DNA from: Pseudomonas sp. R28(2017)
GTDB lineage: Bacteria; Pseudomonadota; Gammaproteobacteria; Pseudomonadales; Pseudomonadaceae
DNA length: 64,000 nucleotides
Reading direction: 5' to 3'
Assembly: GCF_002112505.1 (NCBI RefSeq)
Contig: NZ_NEHW01000009.1
Span: forward strand, 62,001-126,000
The notes beneath the pieces are model-generated. The model saw nothing but the letters and a program-made list of their open reading frames with translations, was not told the DNA's origin and ran no database searches. The translations under genes and the position numbers were made by a program. Of this stretch, positions 25,852 to 34,608 are shown in pieces; the stretch's first letter is position 1, and each line of letters starts with the position of its first letter.

Positions 25852-26763
25852 TTACTGGCCAAGCCAATCGCGGTCCTGCAGGAAGTATTCGGTCAGGCGC
25901 GCTTCCTCGCTGCCGGGCGCGGCCTTCCAGTCGTAGCCCCAGCGCACTTGCGGTGGCAGCGACATGAGGATCGACTCGGTGCGGCCACCGGACTGCAGGC
26001 CGAACAGGGTGCCACGGTCGTAGACCAGGTTGAACTCCACGTAGCGGCCGCGGCGGTATTCCTGGAACTCACGCTGCTGCGGGGTGAAGGGGGTGTGCTT
26101 GCGGCGCTGGACGATCGGCAGGTAAGCCTCGACGTAGGCATCGCCGATGGCACGCAGGAAGGCGAAGCAGGTGTCGAAGTTCCACTCGTTCAGGTCATCG
26201 AAGAACAGGCCGCCGATGCCACGCGGCTCACCGCGGTGCTTGAGGTGGAAGTAGCGGTCGCACCAGGCCTTGTAGCGCGGGTACACGTCGGCGCCGAACG
26301 GCGCGCAGGCCTGCTCGGCCACACGGTGCCAGTGGATGCAGTCTTCTTCATTGCCGTAGTACGGGGTCAGGTCGAAGCCGCCGCCGAACCACCAGACTGC
26401 TTCTTCACCTTCCTTTTCGGCAATGAAGAACCGCACGTTGGCGTGGGACGTGGGCACATGCGGGTTATGCGGGTGGATCACCAGCGACACGCCCAAGGCC
26501 TCGAAGCCACGGCCCGCCAACTCGGGGCGGTGAGCGCTGGCCGAGGGTGGCAGGCCGGCGCCGAACACGTGGGAGAAGTTGACCCCGCCTTTCTCGATCA
26601 ACTTGCCATCACCGATCACCCGCGTGCGGCCCCCGCCACCGGCTTCGCGCACCCAGGCGTCCTCGACGAAGCGGGCGCCGCCGTCTTCGGCTTCGAGGGC
26701 AGAGCAGATGCGGTCTTGCAGGTCGAGCAGGTAGGCTTTCACGGCCTCGGTGCGGCTAGTCAT
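25852..26763 (-). CDS. hemF: Oxygen-dependent coproporphyrinogen III oxidase
   Basis: Oxidatively decarboxylates coproporphyrinogen III to protoporphyrinogen IX in haem synthesis. The 303 residues match the family, with signature stretches WWFGGGFDLTPYY and RRGRYVEFNLVYDRGT. The start at 26763 (MTSRTEAVK) fits the family. It is cotranscribed with aroE, as in P. aeruginosa. Confidence 0.96.
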   Translation of the reverse strand: MTSRTEAVKAYLLDLQDRICSALEAEDGGARFVEDAWVREAGGGGRTRVIGDGKLIEKGGVNFSHVFGAGLPPSASAHRPELAGRGFEALGVSLVIHPHNPHVPTSHANVRFFIAEKEGEEAVWWFGGGFDLTPYYGNEEDCIHWHRVAEQACAPFGADVYPRYKAWCDRYFHLKHRGEPRGIGGLFFDDLNEWNFDTCFAFLRAIGDAYVEAYLPIVQRRKHTPFTPQQREFQEYRRGRYVEFNLVYDRGTLFGLQSGGRTESILMSLPPQVRWGYDWKAAPGSEEARLTEYFLQDRDWLGQ

Positions 26764-26898
26764 CGGGTCACCAGGAACGGGCAGGGAAGAATTCGCCGCG
26801 TAGCATACCACCGCCGGCGCGCGCGCCGCAGTTGACGGCGATCAAGCAAAGGCGTCCGATAGAAGGCCTTTTCCCGATCCCGACAACAGGAGTGCGAG

Positions 26899-27876
26899 AT
26901 GGCCAAGCGTATCCAGTTCAGCCAGCATGGCGGCCCGGAAGTGCTGCAGCTTGTGGAATTCGAACCCGCCCCGCCAGGGCCGCAGCAGGTGCGCGTGCGT
27001 AACCATGCGATCGGCCTGAACTTCATCGACACTTACTTCCGCAGCGGGCTGTATGCGCCGCCGTCCCTGCCTTCGGGCCTGGGTACCGAAGCGGCGGGTG
27101 TGGTCGAAGCCGTGGGCGAGGGTGTGACCCGCCTCAAGGTCGGCGATCGCGTGGCCCATGCCGGCGGCCCCCTGGGCGCCTACAGCGAGGTGCATACGTT
27201 GCCGGAAGCCAACCTGGTCAAGCTGCCCGACAACATCAGTTTCGAGCAGGCGGCAGCGGTGATGCTCAAGGGGCTGACCGTGCAGTACCTGCTGAAGCAG
27301 ACGTATGAGGTGAAACCGGGTGACGTGATCCTGTTCCACGCCGCAGCGGGTGGTGTGGGTTCCCTGGCGTGCCAGTGGGCCAAGGCGCTTGGCGCCAAGC
27401 TGATCGGTACCGTGAGCTCCGCCGAGAAAGCCGAGCGGGCCAAGGCGCTGGGGGCGTGGGCGACCATCGACTACAGCCGTGAAAACGTGGCCAAGCGGGT
27501 GCTGGAACTGACCGATGGCAAGAAGTGCCCGGTGGTGTATGACGGCGTCGGTGCCGATACCTGGCTGACCTCGCTCGATTGTCTGCGCCCGCGTGGGTTG
27601 ATGGTGAGCTTCGGCAATGCCTCGGGGGCGGTGAGCGGGGTGAACCTGGGGATCCTGTCGCAAAAGGGCTCGCTGTATGTGACCCGGCCAACCCTTGCGA
27701 CCTATGCCAACAATGCCGAGAACACCCAGGCCATGGCCGATGACCTGTTTGCGATGATTGGTAGTGGCAAGCTGGTTGTGGATATCCAGCAGCGGTATCC
27801 ATTGAGTGAGGCGGCGAAAGCGCAGGCGGAGTTGTCGGCGCGCAGAACTGTCGGCTCTACCGTTCTGCTGCCTTGA
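26899..27876 (+). CDS. qor: NADPH:quinone reductase
   Basis: A 325-residue zinc-free MDR-family quinone oxidoreductase. It has the GroES-like domain at the N-terminus and a Rossmann fold with AAAGGVGSLACQWAK for NADPH. AGGAG lies just upstream. It is divergent from hemF-aroE, the pseudomonad order. Confidence 0.93.
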   Translation: MAKRIQFSQHGGPEVLQLVEFEPAPPGPQQVRVRNHAIGLNFIDTYFRSGLYAPPSLPSGLGTEAAGVVEAVGEGVTRLKVGDRVAHAGGPLGAYSEVHTLPEANLVKLPDNISFEQAAAVMLKGLTVQYLLKQTYEVKPGDVILFHAAAGGVGSLACQWAKALGAKLIGTVSSAEKAERAKALGAWATIDYSRENVAKRVLELTDGKKCPVVYDGVGADTWLTSLDCLRPRGLMVSFGNASGAVSGVNLGILSQKGSLYVTRPTLATYANNAENTQAMADDLFAMIGSGKLVVDIQQRYPLSEAAKAQAELSARRTVGSTVLLP

Positions 27877-27905
27877 GCTAACACCGCTCTCAAGCCAGTA
27901 GATAC

Positions 27906-27996
27906 CCCCTGTGGGAGCGGGCGTGCCCGCGAAGCAGCCACCGCGATGGATGGCACCGGCTCCGCCGGTGTTCGCGGGCAAGCCCGCTCCCACAGG
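27906..27996. repeat. Composite REP pair with central hairpin
   Basis: REP copies at 27906-27935 and 27970-27996 face each other around the hairpin CACCGGC-TCC-GCCGGTG (27953-27969). The layout is the same as at 24.9 kb and 37.7 kb. Confidence 0.85.
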
Positions 27997-28182
27997 TACC
28001 GTATCGGCCTCGAATAGGGCGCTAACCCTGCGAGGGCCGGTTCGCCGATGATGGCGTCGTCTCGATACCATCGAGAATCGCCTCAATCACCCTCAGCCAT
28101 TTCAATCGCATGCAGGTTCGACCAGAACATGCCGCGGCCTTCGACTGTCATGGAAAAAATGCATCCGGGCTACCACACCCGA

Positions 28183-28296
28183 TCACCGAGTTATTCGGCG
28201 ACGGATGAAGCCTAGAGGCAGAGATTCCCACTGAGAAGGTGATGGCAGGGGACGCGGGTCGTAGGATATTTCCCAATCCTCAATCCGGACAGCCAT
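28183..28296 (-). CDS. Possible 37-residue peptide or gene remnant
   Basis: A short frame begins MAVRIEDWEISYDPRPLP, whose W-x-I-S-Y-D-P-P-like pattern resembles the N-terminus of small accessory proteins I have seen in pseudomonads. It has no good ribosome binding site and stops after 37 codons. It may be a decayed remnant of a longer mobile-region gene. I cannot assign a function. Confidence 0.25.
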   Translation of the reverse strand: MAVRIEDWEISYDPRPLPSPSQWESLPLGFIRRRITR

Positions 28297-28361
28297 TCGA
28301 GACAAATTCAGAAAAATCGTTACCGTTCTGGGGCCGCTTTGCGGCCCAATGGCCGGCGACA

Positions 28362-28919
28362 TCAGCCTGGACGAACGACTTCGCCGGTCGCCAGATTGCG
28401 AATCACACTCGGATTCTTCCGCCCCCCCAGCGCCCCACCGAGCACCAGGTCCAGCTGGCCGTGAAAGTACTGTTCCACCCGCAACCGGGTCTTCGCCGCC
28501 GGGCGCCCGCCGGGGTTGCACGAGGTGGAAATCAGCGGCCCCACCAGCGCGCACAGCTCGCGCACCTGCGGGTGATCGCTCACGCGCAGCGCCACGGTGT
28601 CATGCTGCCCGGTCACCCACTCGGGCAGCAGGTCCTGGTGCGGCACCAGCCAGGTGTTGGGGCCCGGCCAGGTGGCGCTCATGCGGTCGATCCAGTCCTC
28701 GGGAAAATCCTCGAACAGAAAGTCGAACTGGTGGATGTTGTCGGCCACCAGGATCAGGCCTTTATCCACAGGCCGCGACTTCAGCGCCAGCAGGCGATAC
28801 ACCGCATCCTCGTTCCATGGGTCGCAGCCCAGGCCCCAGACCGCTTCCGTCGGGTAGGCGATCACTGCGCCCGCCCGGATCTCACGTGCGGCTTGTTGCA
28901 CACGAAAACTGCTCACCAT
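28362..28919 (-). CDS. tsaC: Threonylcarbamoyl-AMP synthase
   Basis: A 185-residue Sua5/YrdC-family enzyme that makes threonylcarbamoyl-AMP from threonine, bicarbonate and ATP for tRNA t6A37 modification. Conserved stretches include PTEAVWGLGCDP, KSRPVDKGLIL and STSCNPGG. Gene order dprA-tsaC-(qor)-hemF-aroE matches P. aeruginosa. Confidence 0.95.
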   Translation of the reverse strand: MVSSFRVQQAAREIRAGAVIAYPTEAVWGLGCDPWNEDAVYRLLALKSRPVDKGLILVADNIHQFDFLFEDFPEDWIDRMSATWPGPNTWLVPHQDLLPEWVTGQHDTVALRVSDHPQVRELCALVGPLISTSCNPGGRPAAKTRLRVEQYFHGQLDLVLGGALGGRKNPSVIRNLATGEVVRPG

Positions 28920-28961
28920 TTGCGTCTCTCCGCCATTTAACCTTGCCTGCGCGCAGTGTAC

Positions 28962-30059
28962 TTAGCCGGCGCGGGCAAACCAACGCCCGGCGACATTGCT
29001 GACCCGGCCTTCCAGCTCCAGTTCCGTCAGCTGCACCAGCACCTCGGCCAGCGGCCGGTCGCTGAAGTGGGCCAGGTTTTCGCTAGTCTGTGGCGCGGCA
29101 TGCAGCAGGGCAAGCAGCGGATGCGCTGGTTTTTCCACAACCGCAGGCGGCAGGTTCTGCCAACCACGCAGGCTTTCCAGGATCTGCTCGACGCTTTCCA
29201 CCAGCAGTGCACCATCGCGGATCAGCTGATGGCAGCCCTTGGCCGCCGGGTGATGGATCGAACCGGGAACTGCGTACACCTCGCGGCCCTGCTCAGCCGC
29301 CAGGCGGGCGGTAATCAACGAGCCGCTGGCAAGGCCGGCCTCGACCACCAGCACACCAAGCGACAGGCCACTGATGATGCGATTTCGCCGCGGGAAGTTG
29401 CCCGGCAGCGGCCCGGCATCGAGCGGATACTCGGACACCAGCGCGCCACCCCGGTCGATCATCATCCGCGCAAGGTCGCGGTGGCGCTGTGGATAAAGTT
29501 TTTGCAAGCCTGTGCCGAGCACGCCTATCGTACCCCCTCCGACCTCCAGCGCCGCCCGATGAGCGGCACCATCGATGCCCAGGGCAAGCCCGCTGGTGAT
29601 GGTGAAACCGGCCTGCGCCAGGTAGCGGGAAAATGCCCTGGCCGTGTCGAGTGCCGGAGGTGTGGCACGCCTGCTGCCCACAATCGCCAGTTGAGGTCGG
29701 TCCAGCAGTGCTGGATTGCCAGCAACGAAAAGCAACGGTGGAGCATCGTCGATTTCCCCCAGCAGTGCCGGGTAGTCAGGGCCGTCCCACATCAGCAAAT
29801 GCTGGCCCGGGCGCTCTAGCCAGGCCATTGCGGCCAGTGCGCCGTCGCGCACTTCGGCGCTGCGCCGGGCATCGATGCTGGCCTGCCCGATACCCAACGC
29901 ACGCCAGGCCGAGCCCGGCGCACTGAGCGCGGAAGAAGCACTGCCAAAGGCCTCCAACAAGGTACGAAAACGTCGCAGTCCCGTCTCGGGCAAGCGGTGC
30001 AGGCGTAATCGCGCTTCCAGTTCGGCAGGCGGACAAGACGACGAATGGTCACTGGGCAT
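28962..30059 (-). CDS. dprA: DNA processing protein DprA
   Basis: Binds incoming single-stranded DNA and loads RecA during natural transformation. The 365-residue protein has the Rossmann-like domain (LAIVGSRRATP, SGLALGIDGAAH, GVLGTGL) and a C-terminal winged-helix region. The ATG at 30059 has AAGGA eight bases upstream, better than starts at 30068 and 30089. It is upstream of tsaC. The region before it ends at the group II intron. Confidence 0.93.
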   Translation of the reverse strand: MPSDHSSSCPPAELEARLRLHRLPETGLRRFRTLLEAFGSASSALSAPGSAWRALGIGQASIDARRSAEVRDGALAAMAWLERPGQHLLMWDGPDYPALLGEIDDAPPLLFVAGNPALLDRPQLAIVGSRRATPPALDTARAFSRYLAQAGFTITSGLALGIDGAAHRAALEVGGGTIGVLGTGLQKLYPQRHRDLARMMIDRGGALVSEYPLDAGPLPGNFPRRNRIISGLSLGVLVVEAGLASGSLITARLAAEQGREVYAVPGSIHHPAAKGCHQLIRDGALLVESVEQILESLRGWQNLPPAVVEKPAHPLLALLHAAPQTSENLAHFSDRPLAEVLVQLTELELEGRVSNVAGRWFARAG

Positions 30060-30231
30060 GGGGATCATCCTTGATCGAAACAGGGCCATCTACGTGGCAC
30101 AACCTGTGGATAACTCTGTGAGTAATACTTTGAAAAGCTGTCCATTGCTTGGGGGCTATCAAGCCCATAGACACCCTAGACGAGCTTGCCAGGTGCCGAA
30201 ATCCCCGTTTCCCTTTATTATGTGTGCTCAG
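30060..30231. other. dprA upstream region and 5' exon flank of the intron
   Basis: 172 bases between the dprA start and the intron. It contains a perfect DnaA box (30105-30113) and an AT-rich hexamer TATTAT at 30216-30221, 10 bases before the intron, a candidate plus-strand -10 element for def. No LysM gene remnant was found, although P. aeruginosa has one at this locus. Confidence 0.5.
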
Positions 30232-31294
30232 GTGCGACACGCGTAGCGTGTCTCCTCCACCAAGCTGTATGGCCAGCTTGATGGGATTTCTGCAAGGAAA
30301 TCGAATACTTGGGTATCCATCCCCAAGAAACAAAACCAACCCAGAAGTCCACTGCCTTCAAGGGCTTACCGCTGCGGCGGATGGCAAACCCCAAGGTCGT
30401 TCAGCTCTCGGTAGCACGACCGCAGAACCGGTACTCCCGGTTTTGGAGAGCCTCTTAGACTTAACCCACGCGGGAGTGTAGATCCCCGCAGGGGTCACCT
30501 CCTGCTCGTTTTCATTGCAGGAGGTAACAACTAACCGACCAACGGTCATTACCGTCTTGGCTCGGCTTTTCCTCAGGAGACATGAGCGGAAGCTCTGTCT
30601 GTCATTGTCCAACTGCCGCCCGCACGGAGCAGTAGCGGACTCGTTGTACGACCAACGGTAGCCTACGACGGCATGCACTACTGGCAACGGTGGTGTGTGA
30701 AGCCCGTCTGACAATGTAGCCCCCATCTCGGGTGCATTCTCTCCGCGAGGAGGGGTGCAGAGACTCGGAGCAGTGCCGGGTTAAGGCGCTAGGCTGACTG
30801 GTATGGGCAACATATGTGAACTACTGATAAACACCGTAAACATAGCCAAGCCAAAGCTGCTGACAGGCTTGAACCAAAAGGTACGTGATCGGTTATTCCC
30901 GTCTGAGCTGGGGATACGTCGTCTTCCGAGATCACCGGTGAAAAAGGTAGGTCCTAACCCAGTCGTGTGACAGACAGGGAACGTGGTAAGCCCGTATCGC
31001 TGCCCTTTGGGCAGGTGAACCGTAAGGAACACTGTTGGCGGTGCGGGTATGGGATCGCAGAGAAAGCGAACGCCAGGTTGTAATGGCTTGGATAGGGGTT
31101 GGAACATCACCCCACGGGAAACCGGGCAGACTTCTGCGTGGTCTTCTGCCGCAATGACTCTGACTGAGACCGTCTCATCAACTTCAGGGCTGGCTTCATT
31201 GGCCCTTGATCTTCCAACCCTGACGGGGTGCATACGCCCCTCAGGGGTACGTGCGCATTCCGCTCGGGTGGTATCACTTTGAGAGGAAAGCAGC

Positions 31295-33001
31295 ATGAAA
31301 GAGCTCAGCCAGCAAGGTGAGCCTGCGCTTTCCGGCACTCCGCAACAATGGCACGACGTCGATTGGCGTCGGGTTCAACGGAATGTCCGGGAAATGCAGG
31401 TGCGAATTGCGAAGGCTTGTCGGGAAGGCAAATGGCGCAGGGTTAAATCCCTGCAACGAATGCTTACTCGCTCGAAGTCGGCCAGATACTTGGCTGTACG
31501 GAGAGTCACGGAAAATCAGGGAAGCCGTACGGCGGGAGTCGATAGGCAACTCTGGGACACACCCATCGCGAAATGGAACGCGGTTGGTCAGTTGAAGACG
31601 CGGGGTTACCGGGCTCGGCCACTACGGCGAGTCTACATCCCGAAGTCGGATGGACGGGAACGCCCATTGGGCATACCGACCATGACGGATAGGGCTATGC
31701 AAGCGCTGTATATGCTGGCCCTGTCTCCCATCGCCGAAACCCATGGCGATCCTAATAGCTACGGCTTCAGGATCGAACGTTGTACGGCGGATGCGATGGC
31801 GCAGCTCTTCCTGTGTCTTTCCAAACAGGCTTCCGCCTGTTGGGTTTTGGACGCAGACATCGAAGGGTTCTTCGACAACATCAACCACGAATGGCTGCTA
31901 AGGAATGCCCCTACGGATACCCGGATGCTTCAGCAGTGGTTAAAGGCTGGAGTCATCCACAAGGGGCAGTTGCACGCAACGGACGCAGGCACGCCACAAG
32001 GGGGAATTATCTCCCCGGTGTTGGCAAATCTGGCACTGGATGGTCTGGAAACACTCCTCAAGCAATACCTAGGAGTGGCAAGGGCGAAGAAACTGAAGGT
32101 GAATGTGGTGCGATACGCAGATGACTTCGTGATTACTGGCACCTCTTCGGAGGTGCTTGAGAACGAAGTAAAACCTTGGGTAGAACAGTTCCTCGCGACG
32201 CGAGGGCTGCGGTTGTCACTCAAGAAAACGCGTGTTGCTCACATCGACGAAGGCTTCGACTTCCTTGGCTGGAGTTTCCGGAAATACGAAGGAACGTTAC
32301 TGATCAAGCCGAGCAAGAAGAACGTTAAGGCGTTCTATAGCAAGGTTCGAGAGGTGATCGACTCTCACAAGACGGTGAGGCAGGGCGACTTGATCCGAAT
32401 GCTAAACCCGATGCTGAGAGGGTGGGCTCTGTACCACCAGCCAGTAGTTGCCAAACAAGCGTACAGCCGTATGGACAACAGAGTGTTTATCAAACTCTGG
32501 CGATGGGCAAAGAGGCGGCACCCAAACAAGTCCCTCGACTGGGTCAGGAAGAAGTATTTTCGGGCCTCAGGGGACAGGAAATGGGTGTTCGCGACCACAG
32601 TATTGGAGGAAAATGGGACGAAACGGGAGTTCGAGTTGTACTCGCTTGCGAGTACTCCGATCGAGCGGCACAGAAAGGTGAGTGGGGAATATAACCCCTA
32701 CGATCCAGCCATGGAGGCCATGGGCGAGAAACTCCGGATGGACCGGATGCTGAATAAGCTGAAGTACCGGAAACAAATCGGAAATTTATTCGCCAGCCAG
32801 AACGGCCTGTGCCTGCTTTGCAAACAACCGATCACCAAGGAAACAGGGTGGCACGACCACCACATCATCCACCGGGCCGTAGACGGTGGTGACGCTTTGG
32901 CCAATCGGGTACTCTTGCATCCTAATTGTCACAACCAGCTCCACACGCGTGGTCTGCACGTGAGCAAACCGGCTTCCATTGGAAGCTTGGTGAAGGCTTG
33001 A
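31295..33001 (+). CDS. ltrA: Group II intron reverse transcriptase/maturase with HNH domain
   Basis: A 568-residue intron-encoded protein that promotes intron splicing and retrohoming. Domains in order: RT fingers and palm (about 60-330) with RPLGIPTM, DADIEGFFDNI, GTPQGGIISP and the catalytic YADDF; the maturase X domain (about 350-450); a linker; and an HNH endonuclease (about 505-550; CLLCKQP, HDHHIIH, NRVLLHPNCHNQLH). All key motifs look intact, so it may be active. AGAGGAAAG precedes the ATG. The RT-X-HNH layout suits chloroplast-like bacterial introns. Confidence 0.95.
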   Translation: MKELSQQGEPALSGTPQQWHDVDWRRVQRNVREMQVRIAKACREGKWRRVKSLQRMLTRSKSARYLAVRRVTENQGSRTAGVDRQLWDTPIAKWNAVGQLKTRGYRARPLRRVYIPKSDGRERPLGIPTMTDRAMQALYMLALSPIAETHGDPNSYGFRIERCTADAMAQLFLCLSKQASACWVLDADIEGFFDNINHEWLLRNAPTDTRMLQQWLKAGVIHKGQLHATDAGTPQGGIISPVLANLALDGLETLLKQYLGVARAKKLKVNVVRYADDFVITGTSSEVLENEVKPWVEQFLATRGLRLSLKKTRVAHIDEGFDFLGWSFRKYEGTLLIKPSKKNVKAFYSKVREVIDSHKTVRQGDLIRMLNPMLRGWALYHQPVVAKQAYSRMDNRVFIKLWRWAKRRHPNKSLDWVRKKYFRASGDRKWVFATTVLEENGTKREFELYSLASTPIERHRKVSGEYNPYDPAMEAMGEKLRMDRMLNKLKYRKQIGNLFASQNGLCLLCKQPITKETGWHDHHIIHRAVDGGDALANRVLLHPNCHNQLHTRGLHVSKPASIGSLVKA

Positions 33002-33033
33002 GCCGTATGCGCTGAAAGGCGCACGTACGGTTC
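33000..33033 (+). ncRNA. Group II intron domain V
   Basis: The 34-base catalytic hairpin begins GAGCCGTATGCG, has the loop GAAA, and ends CGTACGGTTC. Its first two bases are the last two of the maturase stop codon TGA. Confidence 0.92.
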
Positions 33034-33108
33034 TTAGGGGGGAGCTGGCCAGTAATGGCCGGCTCCCACCCGACTTTTCAACCGACCGCACAGTGACTGC
33101 CTGACCTT

Positions 33109-33615
33109 ATGGCCATCTTGAACATTCTCGAATTCCCGGACCCGCGCCTGCGCACCATCGCCAAACCGGTGACGGTGTTCGACGACGCCCTGCGTCAGCT
33201 GATCGACGACATGTTTGAAACCATGTACGAAGCCCCCGGCATCGGCCTGGCCGCCACCCAGGTCAATGTGCACCTGCAGGTGGTGGTCATGGACCTCAGC
33301 GAAGACCGTAGCGAACCGCGCGTCTTCATCAACCCGACGGTCGAAGAACTGACCCACGACATGGGTCAGTACCAGGAAGGCTGCCTGTCGGTCCCGGGCT
33401 TCTACGAGAATGTCGACCGCCCGCTGCGCGTGCGGGTCAAGGCCCAGGACCGCGACGGCAAGCCGTACGAGCTGGAATGCGAAGGCCTGCTGGCGGTGTG
33501 CGTGCAGCACGAGTTCGATCACCTCAACGGCAAGCTGTTCGTCGACTACCTGTCGCAGCTCAAGCGCGACCGGATCAAGAAGAAGCTGGAAAAGCAGCAC
33601 CGCCAGCAAGCCTGA
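33109..33615 (+). CDS. def: Peptide deformylase
   Basis: Removes the formyl group from nascent N-terminal methionine; essential in most bacteria. The 168-residue protein has all three motifs: GIGLAATQ (45-52 region), EGCLSVP with metal ligand C92, and HEFDH with H134 and H138. It heads the def-fmt-rsmB-trkA cluster. Only 34 bases separate it from the group II intron, and no strong Shine-Dalgarno sequence precedes its ATG. Confidence 0.97.
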   Translation: MAILNILEFPDPRLRTIAKPVTVFDDALRQLIDDMFETMYEAPGIGLAATQVNVHLQVVVMDLSEDRSEPRVFINPTVEELTHDMGQYQEGCLSVPGFYENVDRPLRVRVKAQDRDGKPYELECEGLLAVCVQHEFDHLNGKLFVDYLSQLKRDRIKKKLEKQHRQQA

Positions 33616-33629
33616 TCCCCACCTTCCAG

Positions 33630-33660
33630 AAGGCTTGCTCCGGCAAGCCTTTTTCTTTTT
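33630..33660 (+). terminator. Intrinsic terminator between def and fmt
   Basis: AGGCTTGC pairs with GCAAGCCT around a short loop, followed by TTTTTCTTTTTT. It would separate or attenuate transcription from def into fmt. Confidence 0.8.
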
Positions 33661-33675
33661 TGAAGCGAGAACTCC

Positions 33676-34608
33676 ATGCGCATCGTCTTTGCAGGCACTC
33701 CAGAGTTTGCCGCCGAACACCTCAAGGCCCTGCTCGACAGCCCGTACGAGATCGTGGCCGTCTACACCCAGCCCGACCGCCCTGCCGGTCGTGGCCAGAA
33801 GCTCATGCCCAGCGCAGTGAAGGCACTGGCCGTGGCCCATGACATCCCGGTGTTGCAGCCACCGACCCTGCGCAATGCCGAGGCACAGGCTGAACTGGCC
33901 GCGCTCAAGCCAGACCTGATGGTGGTGGTCGCCTACGGCCTGATCCTGCCGCAAGTCGTGCTCGACATCCCGCGCCTGGGCTGCATCAACAGCCACGCCT
34001 CGCTGCTGCCACGCTGGCGCGGTGCGGCGCCGATCCAGCGCGCCGTGGAAGCGGGCGATGCCGAGAGCGGCGTGACCGTGATGCGCATGGAAGCCGGCCT
34101 GGATACCGGGCCGATGCTGCTCAAGGTGGTCACCCCGATCAGCGCCGACGACACTGGCGGCAGCCTGCACGACCGCCTCGCCGAAATGGGCCCGCCGGCT
34201 GTAGTCCAGGCCATCGCTGGCCTGGCGGACGGTTCGCTGCAAGGCGAGGTTCAGGACGATGCCCTGGCCACCTACGCGCACAAGCTGAACAAGGACGAAG
34301 CCCGCATCGACTGGAGCCGCCCGGCCATCGAGCTGGAACGCCTGATCCGCGCCTTCAACCCTTGGCCGGTGTGCCACAGCACGCTAGACGGGGAGAGCGT
34401 CAAGGTACTGGCCGCCAACTTGTCCACAGGCAAAGGCGCGCCGGGCGAAATCCTGTCCGCCAGCAAGGACGGCCTGGTAGTCGCCTGTGGTGACCAGGCC
34501 CTGAGCCTGACCCGCCTGCAGCTGCCCGGTGGCAAGGCGCTCAACTTCAGCGACCTGTTCAACAGCCGCCGCGAGAAATTCGCCGCCGGCAAGGTGCTGG
34601 GCCAATGA
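33676..34608 (+). CDS. fmt: Methionyl-tRNA formyltransferase
   Basis: Transfers a formyl group from 10-formyltetrahydrofolate to initiator Met-tRNA. The 310-residue protein has the family motif INSHASLLPRWRGAAP around the catalytic Asn/His and the C-terminal OB-like domain. It begins 16 bases after the def terminator and overlaps rsmB by an ATGA. Confidence 0.97.
   Translation: MRIVFAGTPEFAAEHLKALLDSPYEIVAVYTQPDRPAGRGQKLMPSAVKALAVAHDIPVLQPPTLRNAEAQAELAALKPDLMVVVAYGLILPQVVLDIPRLGCINSHASLLPRWRGAAPIQRAVEAGDAESGVTVMRMEAGLDTGPMLLKVVTPISADDTGGSLHDRLAEMGPPAVVQAIAGLADGSLQGEVQDDALATYAHKLNKDEARIDWSRPAIELERLIRAFNPWPVCHSTLDGESVKVLAANLSTGKGAPGEILSASKDGLVVACGDQALSLTRLQLPGGKALNFSDLFNSRREKFAAGKVLGQ

Larger units (their letters stand above)
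27877..28361. other. Long intergenic region after qor
   Basis: This 485-base gap holds a REP pair in its left part and then about 360 bases of less GC-rich sequence with no confident gene. A hairpin GGGCCGC-TTT-GCGGCCC at 28331-28347 could terminate the minus-strand tsaC gene. A short minus-strand frame at 28183-28296 is listed separately. Confidence 0.5.
30232..33074 (+). mobile_element. Group II intron with intact reverse transcriptase-maturase
   Basis: A 2.84-kb retroelement, visibly more AT-rich than its surroundings. The 5' end is GTGCGAC, matching the group II GUGYG start. About 1.06 kb of ribozyme sequence precedes the protein gene, which sits in domain IV. A typical 34-base domain V lies at 33000-33033. 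A domain VI stem (about 33039-33067, GGGAGC and GCTCCC arms) is followed by CCCGAC. I place the 3' end at 33074, within a few bases. It is inserted in sense with def, between dprA and def. Confidence 0.93.

Noticed and set aside
28012..28132. Very short minus-strand peptides of 22 and 29 codons
   Set aside because: No ribosome binding site, no similarity that I recognise, and overlapping frames; too weak to report as genes.
30781..31338. Minus-strand frames inside the group II intron
   Set aside because: They overlap the structured ribozyme part of the intron and show no known protein family.
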